Shown here piece after piece: positions 26,567 to 34,789 of a stretch of DNA of 64,000 nt. The notes under the pieces are model-generated. The model was not told the origin of the DNA, ran no database searches, and was given only the letters and a program-made list of their open reading frames with translations. Source of the DNA: Leptolyngbya sp. Heron Island J (GTDB lineage Bacteria > Cyanobacteriota > Cyanobacteriia > Phormidesmidales > Phormidesmidaceae); the NCBI RefSeq assembly GCF_000482245.1, contig NZ_AWNH01000105.1, positions 62,001 through 126,000 on the forward strand. Reading direction: 5' to 3'. Made by a program: the position numbers and the translations under genes. Every line of letters starts with the position of its first letter. Positions within the stretch are counted from its first letter, which is position 1.

Positions 26567-28105
26567 TTGAGTTTTGAATTTAGAGGTTCGCTGCAGTCTC
26601 ACGTGCGATCGCCCTGGCTATGGCTCATATTGCTAGCCCATATTGTGTATTGGCTGACGGCATTTCCCAACCCTGATGAGGCCTACTATTGGCTATGGGG
26701 ACAGCGGCTGGACTGGTCTTACTACGATCATCCACCGTTTCACGCCTGGGTGCAGGGATTATTTTCCTATTTAGGCCATTCGCACTTTATCTTGCGGTTG
26801 CCCACGGTGCTGAGCAATGGGCTGTTTTTCTGGACCTACTATCACATTGCCCGCTATCTCTATGGTCAACAGGCTGGTCGTGCCTGGTGGGTGATTTTCC
26901 TATGCTGTTGGAGTAGTCCGCTCTATTTTTTGTTTTTGACTCTGGCCTGGCACGATCACTGGCTGATCGCCTTTTCGCTGCTGTCGGCCTACTGGTTTAT
27001 CCGGTTTTTAGATGGGGTTTGGCACCATGGCCAGGGCCGTAGTGAATTTCTCTATGGCGGTGCACTCATGCTGGGGCTGGCGATACTGTGCAAGTACACG
27101 GCTGTGTTTGTTGGGATTACGGTGCTGGGGGTGATTGTTAGCCAGGCAAAATTACGACGGCTGCTGGGCGATAAACGGCTATATGGAGCAATTGCGATCG
27201 CACTCCTATGCACCCTACCGATTCTGATCTGGAACCTACAAAACGGCTGGCTATCGTTTCAGTATTATCTCACCCGCAGTGTTGACAGTGGTGATGGCCC
27301 CATATTGCGGCCTGATGCTGTGGTGTTTTTCTGGCTCACCGCCGGATTAATTTTGTCGCCTCCCCTGGTGTGGGTCATGGGTCGCTCGGTCCTGCTTAAA
27401 GGGACCCTAAACTCTCCTACTTTCCGTCCAGTAGCGTTGGGGTTATTTATCACATCAACCGGCCTCTTGTCGCTTGTGGGCCTATTTTCCACTGCCCTCT
27501 ACTACTGGAATATTCTGGCTTATTTACTAATACTGCCGCTGGTGCCCCGGTTTTTTCTGCAGCCAGGCTCAGACACCCTGGGCCACCGCGGCTGGTGGCA
27601 AGGCATACAAATTTTAGGCACCGTTGTTGCCTGGTTGTTGGTGATCAACTATTGTCTGCTACCGATATCCGCCCTATGGGGGACCGCTGGCGACCCCGAT
27701 GGGCGCATGTCCTTTGGCTGGCACCAGGTGGCCGAGGTGGTCACAGCCCATATCCCCCAGTCTGAGTTATTGTTAACCACTGATTACCGTTCGGCCTCGG
27801 CCCTGGCCTATGCACTCAACACCACCACAGTTTTAGCTATATCCGAGCGCATTGATCAGTTTGATGTTTGGGCCAGAGCGCGTCCTCTGATTGGTCAATC
27901 TGCCCTGGTCCTAGCCGATGACTGGCATCCCTTTACGGACGAGGGACCGCTGCAGTTAGAGCCCGGCTGGACCCAGGTCGCTACCATTCCAGTGCAGCGG
28001 TTTGGGGTGAAAATAAAGGACTATTACCTGTATGCAGGCAAAGTGCAGCAGGCCGAACCCAACCCATCTAACTACCTTCAATCCCCGCTTGATGCTCACA
28101 CTTAA
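26567..28105 (+). CDS. GT39-family membrane glycosyltransferase (ArnT/PMT-like)
   Basis: This 512-residue protein has about ten or more transmembrane helices. The first periplasmic loop carries the acidic motif PNPDEAYYW, the catalytic Asp-Glu region of the GT-C fold, followed by YDHPPFHAWVQ. Such enzymes move a sugar from a polyprenyl-phosphate carrier to a lipid or protein on the outer face of the membrane. The start appears to be TTG 26567; the next Met is 140 residues in, so a non-ATG start is needed. The C-terminal 100 residues form a soluble periplasmic domain. Its 3' end overlaps the convergent YdcF gene by 38 bp. Confidence 0.88.
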   Translation: MSFEFRGSLQSHVRSPWLWLILLAHIVYWLTAFPNPDEAYYWLWGQRLDWSYYDHPPFHAWVQGLFSYLGHSHFILRLPTVLSNGLFFWTYYHIARYLYGQQAGRAWWVIFLCCWSSPLYFLFLTLAWHDHWLIAFSLLSAYWFIRFLDGVWHHGQGRSEFLYGGALMLGLAILCKYTAVFVGITVLGVIVSQAKLRRLLGDKRLYGAIAIALLCTLPILIWNLQNGWLSFQYYLTRSVDSGDGPILRPDAVVFFWLTAGLILSPPLVWVMGRSVLLKGTLNSPTFRPVALGLFITSTGLLSLVGLFSTALYYWNILAYLLILPLVPRFFLQPGSDTLGHRGWWQGIQILGTVVAWLLVINYCLLPISALWGTAGDPDGRMSFGWHQVAEVVTAHIPQSELLLTTDYRSASALAYALNTTTVLAISERIDQFDVWARARPLIGQSALVLADDWHPFTDEGPLQLEPGWTQVATIPVQRFGVKIKDYYLYAGKVQQAEPNPSNYLQSPLDAHT

Positions 28106-28733
28106 ACCCCTTTTGCCGCCATTGTTCCAAGTCAACAGAGGCGAGGGGCACGACCTGAGCACAGGTGGGTTTATAGACCCGAGCCACCCAGGCCCATAAG
28201 AAACTGCGACCTACATCAAGGGTTGTTTTTAAGGCTGATTCTTGGTTACCTGGAATGCCAATCTCATCGACGATTAGGGGGGTTACCCAAATCCCCTGGG
28301 CTCCAAATAAAATCCGCGCCAGGGTTACGGCCCGCCGGGTATGACTGCCAGAGGTGACCAGGGTGACATGATGCACATCCCAGCGTTCTAGGATGGGGAC
28401 AGAGTAGACAAAATTACCAAATGTGGACTCGGCACAATTCTCTAGCCACACCTGCTCTAAGGTTGCATTGGCTCGCTCAAACAGTAACCGAATACAGGGA
28501 TCAACAGACCCAGCGGAGACTAAAATTGGTTGGGGAGTCGAAAAGCTACTCGCCAACTCAGCCATATACATTTCTCGACGAATGCTGCCGCCAAGCACCA
28601 GATAGGCATCGGTAGCTTGTTGGCTAGACCGCCAGAGATTAACCAATGTGATTGATGTAGCCAGGGCTACTGACAGTAGCAGCCCGAGGCTGACATACCT
28701 CAACCATCGTGACCATGACTTAGCCTGGGACAT
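28068..28733 (-). CDS. YdcF/ElyC/SanA family protein
   Basis: This 221-residue protein has one N-terminal transmembrane helix (LRYVSLGLLLSVALATSITL) and a DUF218 domain. The domain shows DAYLVLGGSIRREMY, ILVSAGS, LEN-AEST-NF and VTLVTSGSHTRRA. Members in other bacteria affect envelope polysaccharide or undecaprenyl-phosphate metabolism, but the reaction is not established. Its 5' end overlaps a small ORF (28720-28965) on the same strand by 14 bp, so the two may be translated together. Confidence 0.9.
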   Translation of the reverse strand: MSQAKSWSRWLRYVSLGLLLSVALATSITLVNLWRSSQQATDAYLVLGGSIRREMYMAELASSFSTPQPILVSAGSVDPCIRLLFERANATLEQVWLENCAESTFGNFVYSVPILERWDVHHVTLVTSGSHTRRAVTLARILFGAQGIWVTPLIVDEIGIPGNQESALKTTLDVGRSFLWAWVARVYKPTCAQVVPLASVDLEQWRQKGFKCEHQAGIEGS

Positions 28734-28965
28734 TTTGCCTCGGTGGCGTGCTTCCGTAAATATACTCCTGTAATTGTCCGGCTAAAGGAATAATCTGTGT
28801 ATGTATATAAATAGACGCTGGAGTCTCTGAAGTCGTAGGATTTACATACTCGATTAATTTCTTCAAACCCGCTAAAAAAGGCTGATGGATGTTTTCAGAT
28901 GCACCTGTATCTAAAATAAGGTTTGCATAAAGATCTTGGGGTTTTACGCAATTACTCTGTCTCAT
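28720..28965 (-). CDS. Small hypothetical protein upstream of YdcF
   Basis: This is an 81-residue ORF with no signal or recognisable domain. The case for it is its position: it ends 14 bp inside the YdcF gene, the overlap typical of translationally coupled genes, and no other feature occupies the 200 bp. There is no clear ribosome-binding site ahead of the ATG at 28965. It may be a real short gene or chance. Confidence 0.4.
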   Translation of the reverse strand: MRQSNCVKPQDLYANLILDTGASENIHQPFLAGLKKLIEYVNPTTSETPASIYIHTQIIPLAGQLQEYIYGSTPPRQNVPG

Positions 28966-29168
28966 GCGCTAGATTTAAGTCCAGTGTTTATGCTGAAGGA
29001 TTAAGCATACGGGGTTTAGTTCTAAACGGGCTGCTGCAGACGGGTAGTCGTTTCACCTCGAGGCCTGGTATTTTTCGGCGTTCAATTTTTTTGGGTTAAA
29101 TCTACTCTACTTTCTAGACTCCTAAATTGCTTTTCAACGTACCGTCAACCTCTGCTGCAACCGTTTTA

Positions 29169-30497
29169 ATGAAAACTACTCTAGGGTTACTTCGGTCAAC
29201 TGGCGCGATCGCAACGGTTATTCTAGCTCCCACACTTTTAAGTTCACGTCCAGCCGAGGCAGCCTTTACAGACGGACCCAAGGCAATTCTTGACGAAGCC
29301 TGGCAGATTGTTTATCGCGAATATGTCGATGACTCTTTCAATCGCACTGACTGGGTTGAAGTTCGTCAAGAGTTACTAGGCCAGAACTATACGTCACGTC
29401 AGGCGGCCTACACTGAATTACGCCGTGCCCTGCGTCAGCTGGATGATCCCTATACCCGCTTTTTGAGTCCAGACCAATATGCCGAGCTGACGGATCAAAC
29501 CTCTGGGGAGATTTCTGGTATCGGTCTGCGGCTGCGGCGCGATCGCGATGCCGGGACGGTAGTCGTCAGCGAGGTCATTGAGGGGTCGCCTGCGGACACG
29601 GCTGGCATTCTGGTGGGTGATCATATTCTGATTGTCAACGGACGCTCTACGGAATTTCTGAGTGCCGAGGGCACAGCCCAGCTACTACATGGAGAAACAG
29701 ACACCCAGGTCACTCTAACCATTGAACGGGAAGGCCAGTCTGAGACCGTAATTGTCTCCCGCACTCGTCTGGAGATTCAGATTGTCAGTGCCAAGCTGGA
29801 AGTCCTCGATGACATCAACATTGGCTATATTCGCCTGGATGAATTTAATGCCCATGCGGCTGAGCAAATGCAAGCGGCCATTGCTGAGCTCAGTGAACAG
29901 GGAGCTGAAGCCTTTGTTTTGGACCTGCGCAACAATCCTGGAGGGTTGTTACAGGCCAGCATTGATATCTCTCGCATGTGGCTGCGGCGAGGTCCCATCG
30001 TTCGCACGGTTAACCGCAGCGGTGATAGTGAACAAATCTCTGCCAATCGTACTCATTTAACCGAGCTGCCCATGGCTATTTTGGTCAATGGTGAATCGGC
30101 CAGCTCCAGTGAAATTGTGACCGGGGCACTCGGGGATAACGATCGCGCCGTGGTTGTCGGTAGTCCCACCTTTGGCAAGGCCCTGGTTCAGTCTCTCCAT
30201 GGGCTTTCCGATGGCTCTGGCATTGCGGTTACCGTTGCCCACTACTACACGCCCAACGGTACTGACATCAGTAGCAAAGGCATTACCCCCGATATTCAGG
30301 TAAGCCTATCGTCCGATCAGCGCCGGACGCTATCGACCAACCCTGAACTCATGGGCACCACTAACGATCCCCAGTTTATTGAAGCGGTATCAGCCTTAGA
30401 AACTGAAGTTACGGCGGCCAGACGACGTCAGGGGTTATCTACGGTCAGTTCACCCATCGCGCCTACCCCCCAGTTGGTCAGAACATTGGAGCGGTAA
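29169..30497 (+). CDS. S41 carboxyl-terminal processing protease (Ctp family)
   Basis: From ATG 29169 (MKTTLGLLRS) the protein has 442 residues; a TTG at 29127 would lengthen it by 14. A signal peptide ends in RPAEA^AF, so it acts in the periplasm or thylakoid lumen. It has an N-terminal helical region, a PDZ domain (ISGIGLRLRRD to the LTIEREG strand) and a C-terminal protease domain with FVLDLRNNPGG, the catalytic Ser in GESASSSEIVTGAL and Lys in TFGKALVQ. Cyanobacterial CtpA of this family trims the D1 protein of photosystem II; Ctp paralogues exist, and I cannot say which this is. Confidence 0.93.
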   Translation: MKTTLGLLRSTGAIATVILAPTLLSSRPAEAAFTDGPKAILDEAWQIVYREYVDDSFNRTDWVEVRQELLGQNYTSRQAAYTELRRALRQLDDPYTRFLSPDQYAELTDQTSGEISGIGLRLRRDRDAGTVVVSEVIEGSPADTAGILVGDHILIVNGRSTEFLSAEGTAQLLHGETDTQVTLTIEREGQSETVIVSRTRLEIQIVSAKLEVLDDINIGYIRLDEFNAHAAEQMQAAIAELSEQGAEAFVLDLRNNPGGLLQASIDISRMWLRRGPIVRTVNRSGDSEQISANRTHLTELPMAILVNGESASSSEIVTGALGDNDRAVVVGSPTFGKALVQSLHGLSDGSGIAVTVAHYYTPNGTDISSKGITPDIQVSLSSDQRRTLSTNPELMGTTNDPQFIEAVSALETEVTAARRRQGLSTVSSPIAPTPQLVRTLER

Positions 30498-30514
30498 AGA
30501 AATTCCCTGCCCCC

Positions 30515-32251
30515 TTAGTCATTGACGCTGTGGCGCGAAAAGCTATAGATGCGCTGGGTGCTTAGCTGCTCACCAATGATCGAGGGGGATTGCCAGCTAA
30601 AGATCTGGCGATCAAGACCCACCTGTAAAGTGGTAAACGGGTCGCTACCATTGGCAATCAGCAGGTCTAACTCTTCTAAGTCGGACCATTGGATCAGTTG
30701 CTCTAGCAGGTTCGCGATCGCACGTCGGTAGGAATTATCAGGCTGGCAGAACCAATCGCTGGCCACCGGTTCTGCCAGTCCCAGATTGACAATCAAGGCC
30801 TGGGGGCTAAACAACGAAACTGCAATCGAGCGGGCCTCTTCTTGAAGTAGCAAACCGGCATCATGGGCCAGCTGACGCAGCTGATTTACCTTTTCATAGC
30901 GTTGGGCTGACGGCAGTGGTTCAGCCCAAAGCAGAGCGAGTGTGCCAAGATACGATCGCAACAACAAATGCCCCAGCTTTTGCGCCTTAGTAGATAGGTA
31001 GTCTGAGTTATAGGTATTTGTCTCAATTAATAGGGGCATCCGATCCACCATCTCTAGACCATATCCCTTGAGACCCGCAATCTTACGAGGATTATTCGTA
31101 ATCAGCTTGAACTGGTGCACACCCAGGTCATTCAGAATCTGGGCCCCAATCCCATAGTTGCGCTGGTCTGCTGGCAGTCCTAGCTTTTCATTGGCCTCTA
31201 CGGTGTCAAAGCCCATATCCTGTAGCGAATAAGCCTTCAGCTTATTGACTAAGCCAATGCCGCGCCCCTCTTGACGCAAATAGACTATGATCCCCGCACC
31301 GGCATTGTCGATCATCTTTAATGCCGTTTGCAGCTGCAGCCGACAGTCACACCGCAGTGAACCTAAAGCATCACCAGTCAAACATTCTGAATGCACACGC
31401 ACCATTACAGGCTGAGTCCCAAACGTATCTGGATCACCTTTGACAATGGCTACATGCTCAGAATTATCAAGCAGATTACGATAGGCATAGATTTGAAATT
31501 TACCAAACTGCGTTGGCAAATTAGCTACCGCTTCTCGTTTGACCAGCCGTTCGTGACGCAGCCGATAGCTAATCAAATCAGCAATGCTAATCAGCTTTAG
31601 ACCATGGACTTGAGCATAATCAATCAGCTCTGGCAAACGTGCCATCGAGCCATCAGCATTCTGAATCTCACAGATCACACTGGCTGGGTAAAGCCGGGCT
31701 AGTTTAGACAGATCAACGCCAGCTTCCGTATGCCCTGCCCGCTTGAGGACGCCTCCCTCCTTAGCTCGCAGGGGAAAAATATGCCCAGGTCGGCGCAAGT
31801 CTTGCGGCTTAGCTTCGCGATTAATTGCAACTTGGATGGTGCGAGCTCGATCCTCTGCTGAAATGCCCGTAGTTACACCCCAGTCGAGGCTAGCATCAAT
31901 GCTAACTGTGAACGCTGTTTGTTCATTCTCATCCTCAAAGCCACTACCGCTGACCATCAACGGCAAATCGAGCTCATCTAAACGGTCCCCTGTCATGGCC
32001 AAACAAATCAACCCTCGGGCCTCAACCGCCATAAAATTAATCATGTCGGGAGTCGCAAACTGGGCGGCACAAACCACATCCCCTTCGTTTTCGCGGTTTT
32101 CGTCGTCTACAACAACAATCGCTTTGCCAGCGGCCAGATCTGCCAGTGCTGCATCGACGCTGTCAAATTTAAACTGTGCCAGTTTTTGTTCTACTGATTG
32201 ACTGGCCTCCGCATTTGAGGATAGAGATGATGGATTAACGTTGGCAACCAC
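30515..32251 (-). CDS. ribBA: Bifunctional DHBP synthase / GTP cyclohydrolase II
   Basis: This 578-residue enzyme makes both precursors of riboflavin. The N-terminal half (about 25-225) is 3,4-dihydroxy-2-butanone-4-phosphate synthase, with the acidic loop DDENRENEGD and RPGHIFPL. The second half (about 230-430) is GTP cyclohydrolase II, with zinc-ligand cysteines in HSECLTGDALGSLRCDCRLQ and RQEGRGIGL. About 150 further residues at the C-terminus exceed the roughly 400-residue length of enzymes such as that of Bacillus; a long tail is usual in cyanobacteria. It converges on the Ctp protease (17-bp gap). I see no FMN riboswitch in the short upstream gap. Confidence 0.97.
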   Translation of the reverse strand: MVANVNPSSLSSNAEASQSVEQKLAQFKFDSVDAALADLAAGKAIVVVDDENRENEGDVVCAAQFATPDMINFMAVEARGLICLAMTGDRLDELDLPLMVSGSGFEDENEQTAFTVSIDASLDWGVTTGISAEDRARTIQVAINREAKPQDLRRPGHIFPLRAKEGGVLKRAGHTEAGVDLSKLARLYPASVICEIQNADGSMARLPELIDYAQVHGLKLISIADLISYRLRHERLVKREAVANLPTQFGKFQIYAYRNLLDNSEHVAIVKGDPDTFGTQPVMVRVHSECLTGDALGSLRCDCRLQLQTALKMIDNAGAGIIVYLRQEGRGIGLVNKLKAYSLQDMGFDTVEANEKLGLPADQRNYGIGAQILNDLGVHQFKLITNNPRKIAGLKGYGLEMVDRMPLLIETNTYNSDYLSTKAQKLGHLLLRSYLGTLALLWAEPLPSAQRYEKVNQLRQLAHDAGLLLQEEARSIAVSLFSPQALIVNLGLAEPVASDWFCQPDNSYRRAIANLLEQLIQWSDLEELDLLIANGSDPFTTLQVGLDRQIFSWQSPSIIGEQLSTQRIYSFSRHSVND

Positions 32252-32325
32252 GGCTCCTGCCTATTGACTGTCTATTGACTGCCAATAGATTGTAATGTTT
32301 TATTCCCCAGATTGCGGAGATCCCC

Positions 32326-32682
32326 CTAGGGAGATGACGGCTGAGAGTTATGTAAGGGATCAATCAGCACAATAGGATGCCGATCGGGATCTTCCTGACC
32401 GCTTTGTTCTCGCATGATCCGTCCAGATTGCTCCGGATCAAAGTTGTGACTAAAGTCCTGCCACACGCCTTCATGTTCTTTCTCTAGGGCGAGAATAGAG
32501 CGATTGAGCTGATCTAGCTCTGCTTTTTGCTGTTGATAGTAGGGAAATAGCCTGGTAATGGTGGATGTGGCTACCACTGCCAGCAAAATATTAACGGTGA
32601 GCTTGACCGTAGACTCCAAAACTAGGGCTTGACGGGCTCTGCCTCGAATTGCCCTGGGCGTTGATCGTCGAGTCATTAACAC
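32326..32682 (-). CDS. Small membrane protein with coiled coil
   Basis: This is a 118-residue protein. A basic N-terminus (TRRSTPRAIRGRARQ) is followed by one transmembrane helix (LTVNILLAVVATSTITRLF), then a short coiled coil (QQKAELDQLNRSILALEKEH) and a polar, proline-rich tail. The layout resembles FtsB/FtsL-like septum proteins, but I cannot support that function. It sits 74 bp upstream of ribBA on the same strand, which suggests a shared transcript. Confidence 0.75.
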   Translation of the reverse strand: MLMTRRSTPRAIRGRARQALVLESTVKLTVNILLAVVATSTITRLFPYYQQQKAELDQLNRSILALEKEHEGVWQDFSHNFDPEQSGRIMREQSGQEDPDRHPIVLIDPLHNSQPSSP

Positions 32683-33037
32683 ACATCCCCAACACGTCGT
32701 TAAGCTGGTGCTCAGCTTGCCATATTATGGGCCTCATTGATGTATTTGCACCACATTTTTGCGGGTCTACAAGGAAATTACATCGCCCTGGGGGCCTAAA
32801 TCGGTATAGCTTCAAGTTCCATCAGCAGCTCTCAGATTTTTTGCCGGGTTTCCCGGAGCGGATTTAACTAAGCAAAAAAACGGCCTGGGGCAATGTCCCA
32901 GGCCGTCACAAATATTGCTCAAAATTGCTCAAAATGATTCGCTACATTCAGACCGCTAGACTAGCATCTTCAGGCAAATGATTGACCAAATCTGTTAAAA
33001 AAACGGCCTAGTTTACAGACGTTACTGTTTACAGATT
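32683..33037. other. Intergenic region downstream of psaM
   Basis: This stretch contains the psaM terminator at 32874-32906. A second partial copy of its left side, A7CGGCCT, lies at 32997-33009 without a pairing arm. I see no gene in the rest; the longest plus-strand ORF (32649-32867) overlaps and looks non-coding. Confidence 0.5.
32874..32906 (-). terminator. Rho-independent terminator, minus strand
   Basis: ACGGCCTGGG (32880-32889) pairs perfectly with CCCAGGCCGT (32897-32906) around a 7-nt loop. Read on the minus strand it is followed by a run of seven T. It lies 130 bp past the psaM stop and is the likely end of that transcript. Confidence 0.9.
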
Positions 33038-33133
33038 CTACTTATAGAGTTCGGTGCCAAGACGAAGGGCCAAAACGCCAGGAATTAAAGCAATCAGAAG
33101 GGCAATGATAATTTGAGTGTCAGATAAAGCCAT
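33038..33133 (-). CDS. psaM: Photosystem I reaction centre subunit XII
   Basis: This 31-residue gene is too short for most ORF lists. It translates as [19 protein letters not shown] followed by [12 protein letters not shown] and TAG, the well-known PsaM sequence with its single transmembrane helix and conserved C-terminus LRLGTELYK. PsaM is a small thylakoid-membrane subunit at the trimer interface of cyanobacterial photosystem I. It is monocistronic, with its own terminator downstream. It is direct evidence of an oxygenic phototroph. Confidence 0.97.
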   Translation of the reverse strand: MALSDTQIIIALLIALIPGVLALRLGTELYK

Positions 33134-33590
33134 GGAGTGTTAAGTTCCTTACTAAATATTGACGACGATACTCTTAGAGAATTGTTGACTAAAACCGTCA
33201 CAATCAGACGCTTTGAAGTTAATCTGTTACAGACTTTAACAACAGGTCCCAGATCCAGTTAATTACAGTCCTTTGTGCCTGCTGAATTGGGGCTCAAAGG
33301 ACGGAGTGCTTGCCTGAGAAGGCTGTTTACATTGTGGAGCTTTGTAACGACTTGAAACGATGTCAGTCATGGTTGACTGAGGCTAACTCACTTCAATGGT
33401 GTTAAAAGCCACTCCAAAAATAGATTATTGATGCTCAAATTGTCTGAAGGAAATGATGCGCCTGAATTAGAATGTAACTTTAACAACACCCACGTTAATA
33501 GTGGATGCGCTATCACTAGCTAAACGTTTTGTGCAATAAAATCAGCAATTTAAAAGCTGCCCTGATGGCAGGTAATATTCCCTTAATCTA
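33134..33590. other. Divergent intergenic region between psaM and phoU
   Basis: This 457-bp stretch must hold the promoters of psaM (minus) and phoU (plus). I looked for tandem Pho-box octamers ahead of phoU and do not see a convincing pair. No ORF, tRNA or strong hairpin is visible. Confidence 0.4.
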
Positions 33591-34316
33591 ATGAATACAG
33601 CGTCTTCCGGTATTGAGAGTCATAGCTCCACTGTATCGCCAAACATCAATCAAAACCAATCCCTTGATGTCTCTTCAACATTTCGTTCGGCTTTGGATCT
33701 AAAGCTGACTCGATTACAACGGGATGTGCTACGTATGGGGGCTCTGGTTGAAAGTTCATGTTTGTTAGCCAGAGAAGCGCTGTGCGATCGCAACATTGAA
33801 GCTGCTAGAAACTTAAAAAAGCACGATAAACAAGTTGATCAGCTATATCGGCAAATCGAAGTAGATTGCATTAATTTAATTACCCTGGAAGCCCCGGTCA
33901 CCCAGGATCTGCGCTTAGTCGGCGCTTTAATGCAGATGATTCGTGACTTAGAGCGGATTGGCGACTATGCCAAAGATATTGGTGAAGTATCGCTAAAACT
34001 GTTTCCATATCCACCCCATGAGGTGATGGATCAGATTCAGGTGATGCTTGATCGCTGTCGGTCCATGGTGGCATTGAGTCTTCTTTCTCTTTCTGAATTG
34101 GATGTGGACGCTGGTCGAGAAATCAAAGAAAAAGACGATGTTGTTGATGACGACTACGAGCGTCTATTTGAACTTTTAGTCCAGACCCCGGTTTCTGGTA
34201 GTATTGAACCCACAGTCCTGCTAGTGCTTGTCATTCGCTACCTGGAACGTATCGCTGACCACGCCACAAACATTGGCAGGCGAGTTGTATTTGTGGTGAC
34301 TGGGGAACGGCACTGA
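33591..34316 (+). CDS. phoU: Phosphate signalling protein PhoU
   Basis: This is a 241-residue, all-helical cytosolic protein. Two PhoU repeats are visible, each with the metal-binding pattern: IRDLERIGDYAKDIGE in the first and IRYLERIADHATNIGR in the second. PhoU links the Pst phosphate transporter with the SphS/PhoR histidine kinase and lowers Pho regulon expression when phosphate is plentiful. No pst or sphSR genes are nearby. The first 35 residues, rich in Ser and Asn, precede the usual start of the fold and are probably disordered. Confidence 0.95.
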   Translation: MNTASSGIESHSSTVSPNINQNQSLDVSSTFRSALDLKLTRLQRDVLRMGALVESSCLLAREALCDRNIEAARNLKKHDKQVDQLYRQIEVDCINLITLEAPVTQDLRLVGALMQMIRDLERIGDYAKDIGEVSLKLFPYPPHEVMDQIQVMLDRCRSMVALSLLSLSELDVDAGREIKEKDDVVDDDYERLFELLVQTPVSGSIEPTVLLVLVIRYLERIADHATNIGRRVVFVVTGERH

Positions 34317-34424
34317 ACTAAGGAATGAGAATCAATTAAGTTCTAGCTTTTGCCCTACAGGCGTTCCATGGAACGCCTCTGCAGACAACATTTGTGGCTC
34401 TTAATAAAATCCTGATCTCTAAGT
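34317..34424 (+). repeat. Short dispersed repeat interrupted by a palindrome-bearing insert
   Basis: The left half, CTAAGGAATGAGAATCAATT (34317-34340), and the right half, AATAAAATCCTGATCTCTAA (34401-34424), match the intact form at 17242-17281. The insert of about 60 bp between them contains the 20-bp perfect palindrome AGGCGTTCCATGGAACGCCT (34359-34378). Short AATTAAG/TAATAA-like sequences flank the insert on both sides. Confidence 0.65.
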
Positions 34425-34789
34425 TATTTGAAACATATTTGACATAGCGGCCACTTTGAGGAAAACTTGTACCGTTCATATGCTAACTTTCTTGAACGTG
34501 CTCAGCTAAGGGCGGTGTAAATAGTGCCCCATATCGTGCAGCGGTAGTTTGGAGTAATTTTCAGGGATGCGTCTTGGGGGATTGCCCTCGTACCTTGTAA
34601 ATTTACTGGTTGCTGAAGGGTGTGGTGGTTATTAGTTGCGGTCCGTAGAGCAGCGTTTGTCATTGGCATTTGGGTTTTGCTAAGGATGCAGCTTTGGTAG
34701 GTTTCTGAAGAAGCAGCGCGTTCCTGAACCCAGTCTCTGGCTAAGAAACCAGTGGCATTGTTTTACTAACGCGTAGGATTCATCGCTAC
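34425..34789. other. Long leader region upstream of the RNase R-like gene
   Basis: 365 bp with no ORF. It is less AT-rich than most intergenic DNA here and has G-rich stretches such as CTTGGGGGATTGCCCTC, so it may be transcribed as a structured 5' leader. I can identify no known RNA family in it. Confidence 0.35.

Noticed and set aside
32649-32867. Plus-strand ORF of 72 codons near ribBA
   Set aside because: Overlaps the start of a better-supported minus-strand gene and lacks domain or ribosome-binding site.
33480-33590. Pho box ahead of phoU
   Set aside because: No tandem octamers matching the cyanobacterial Pho box were visible.
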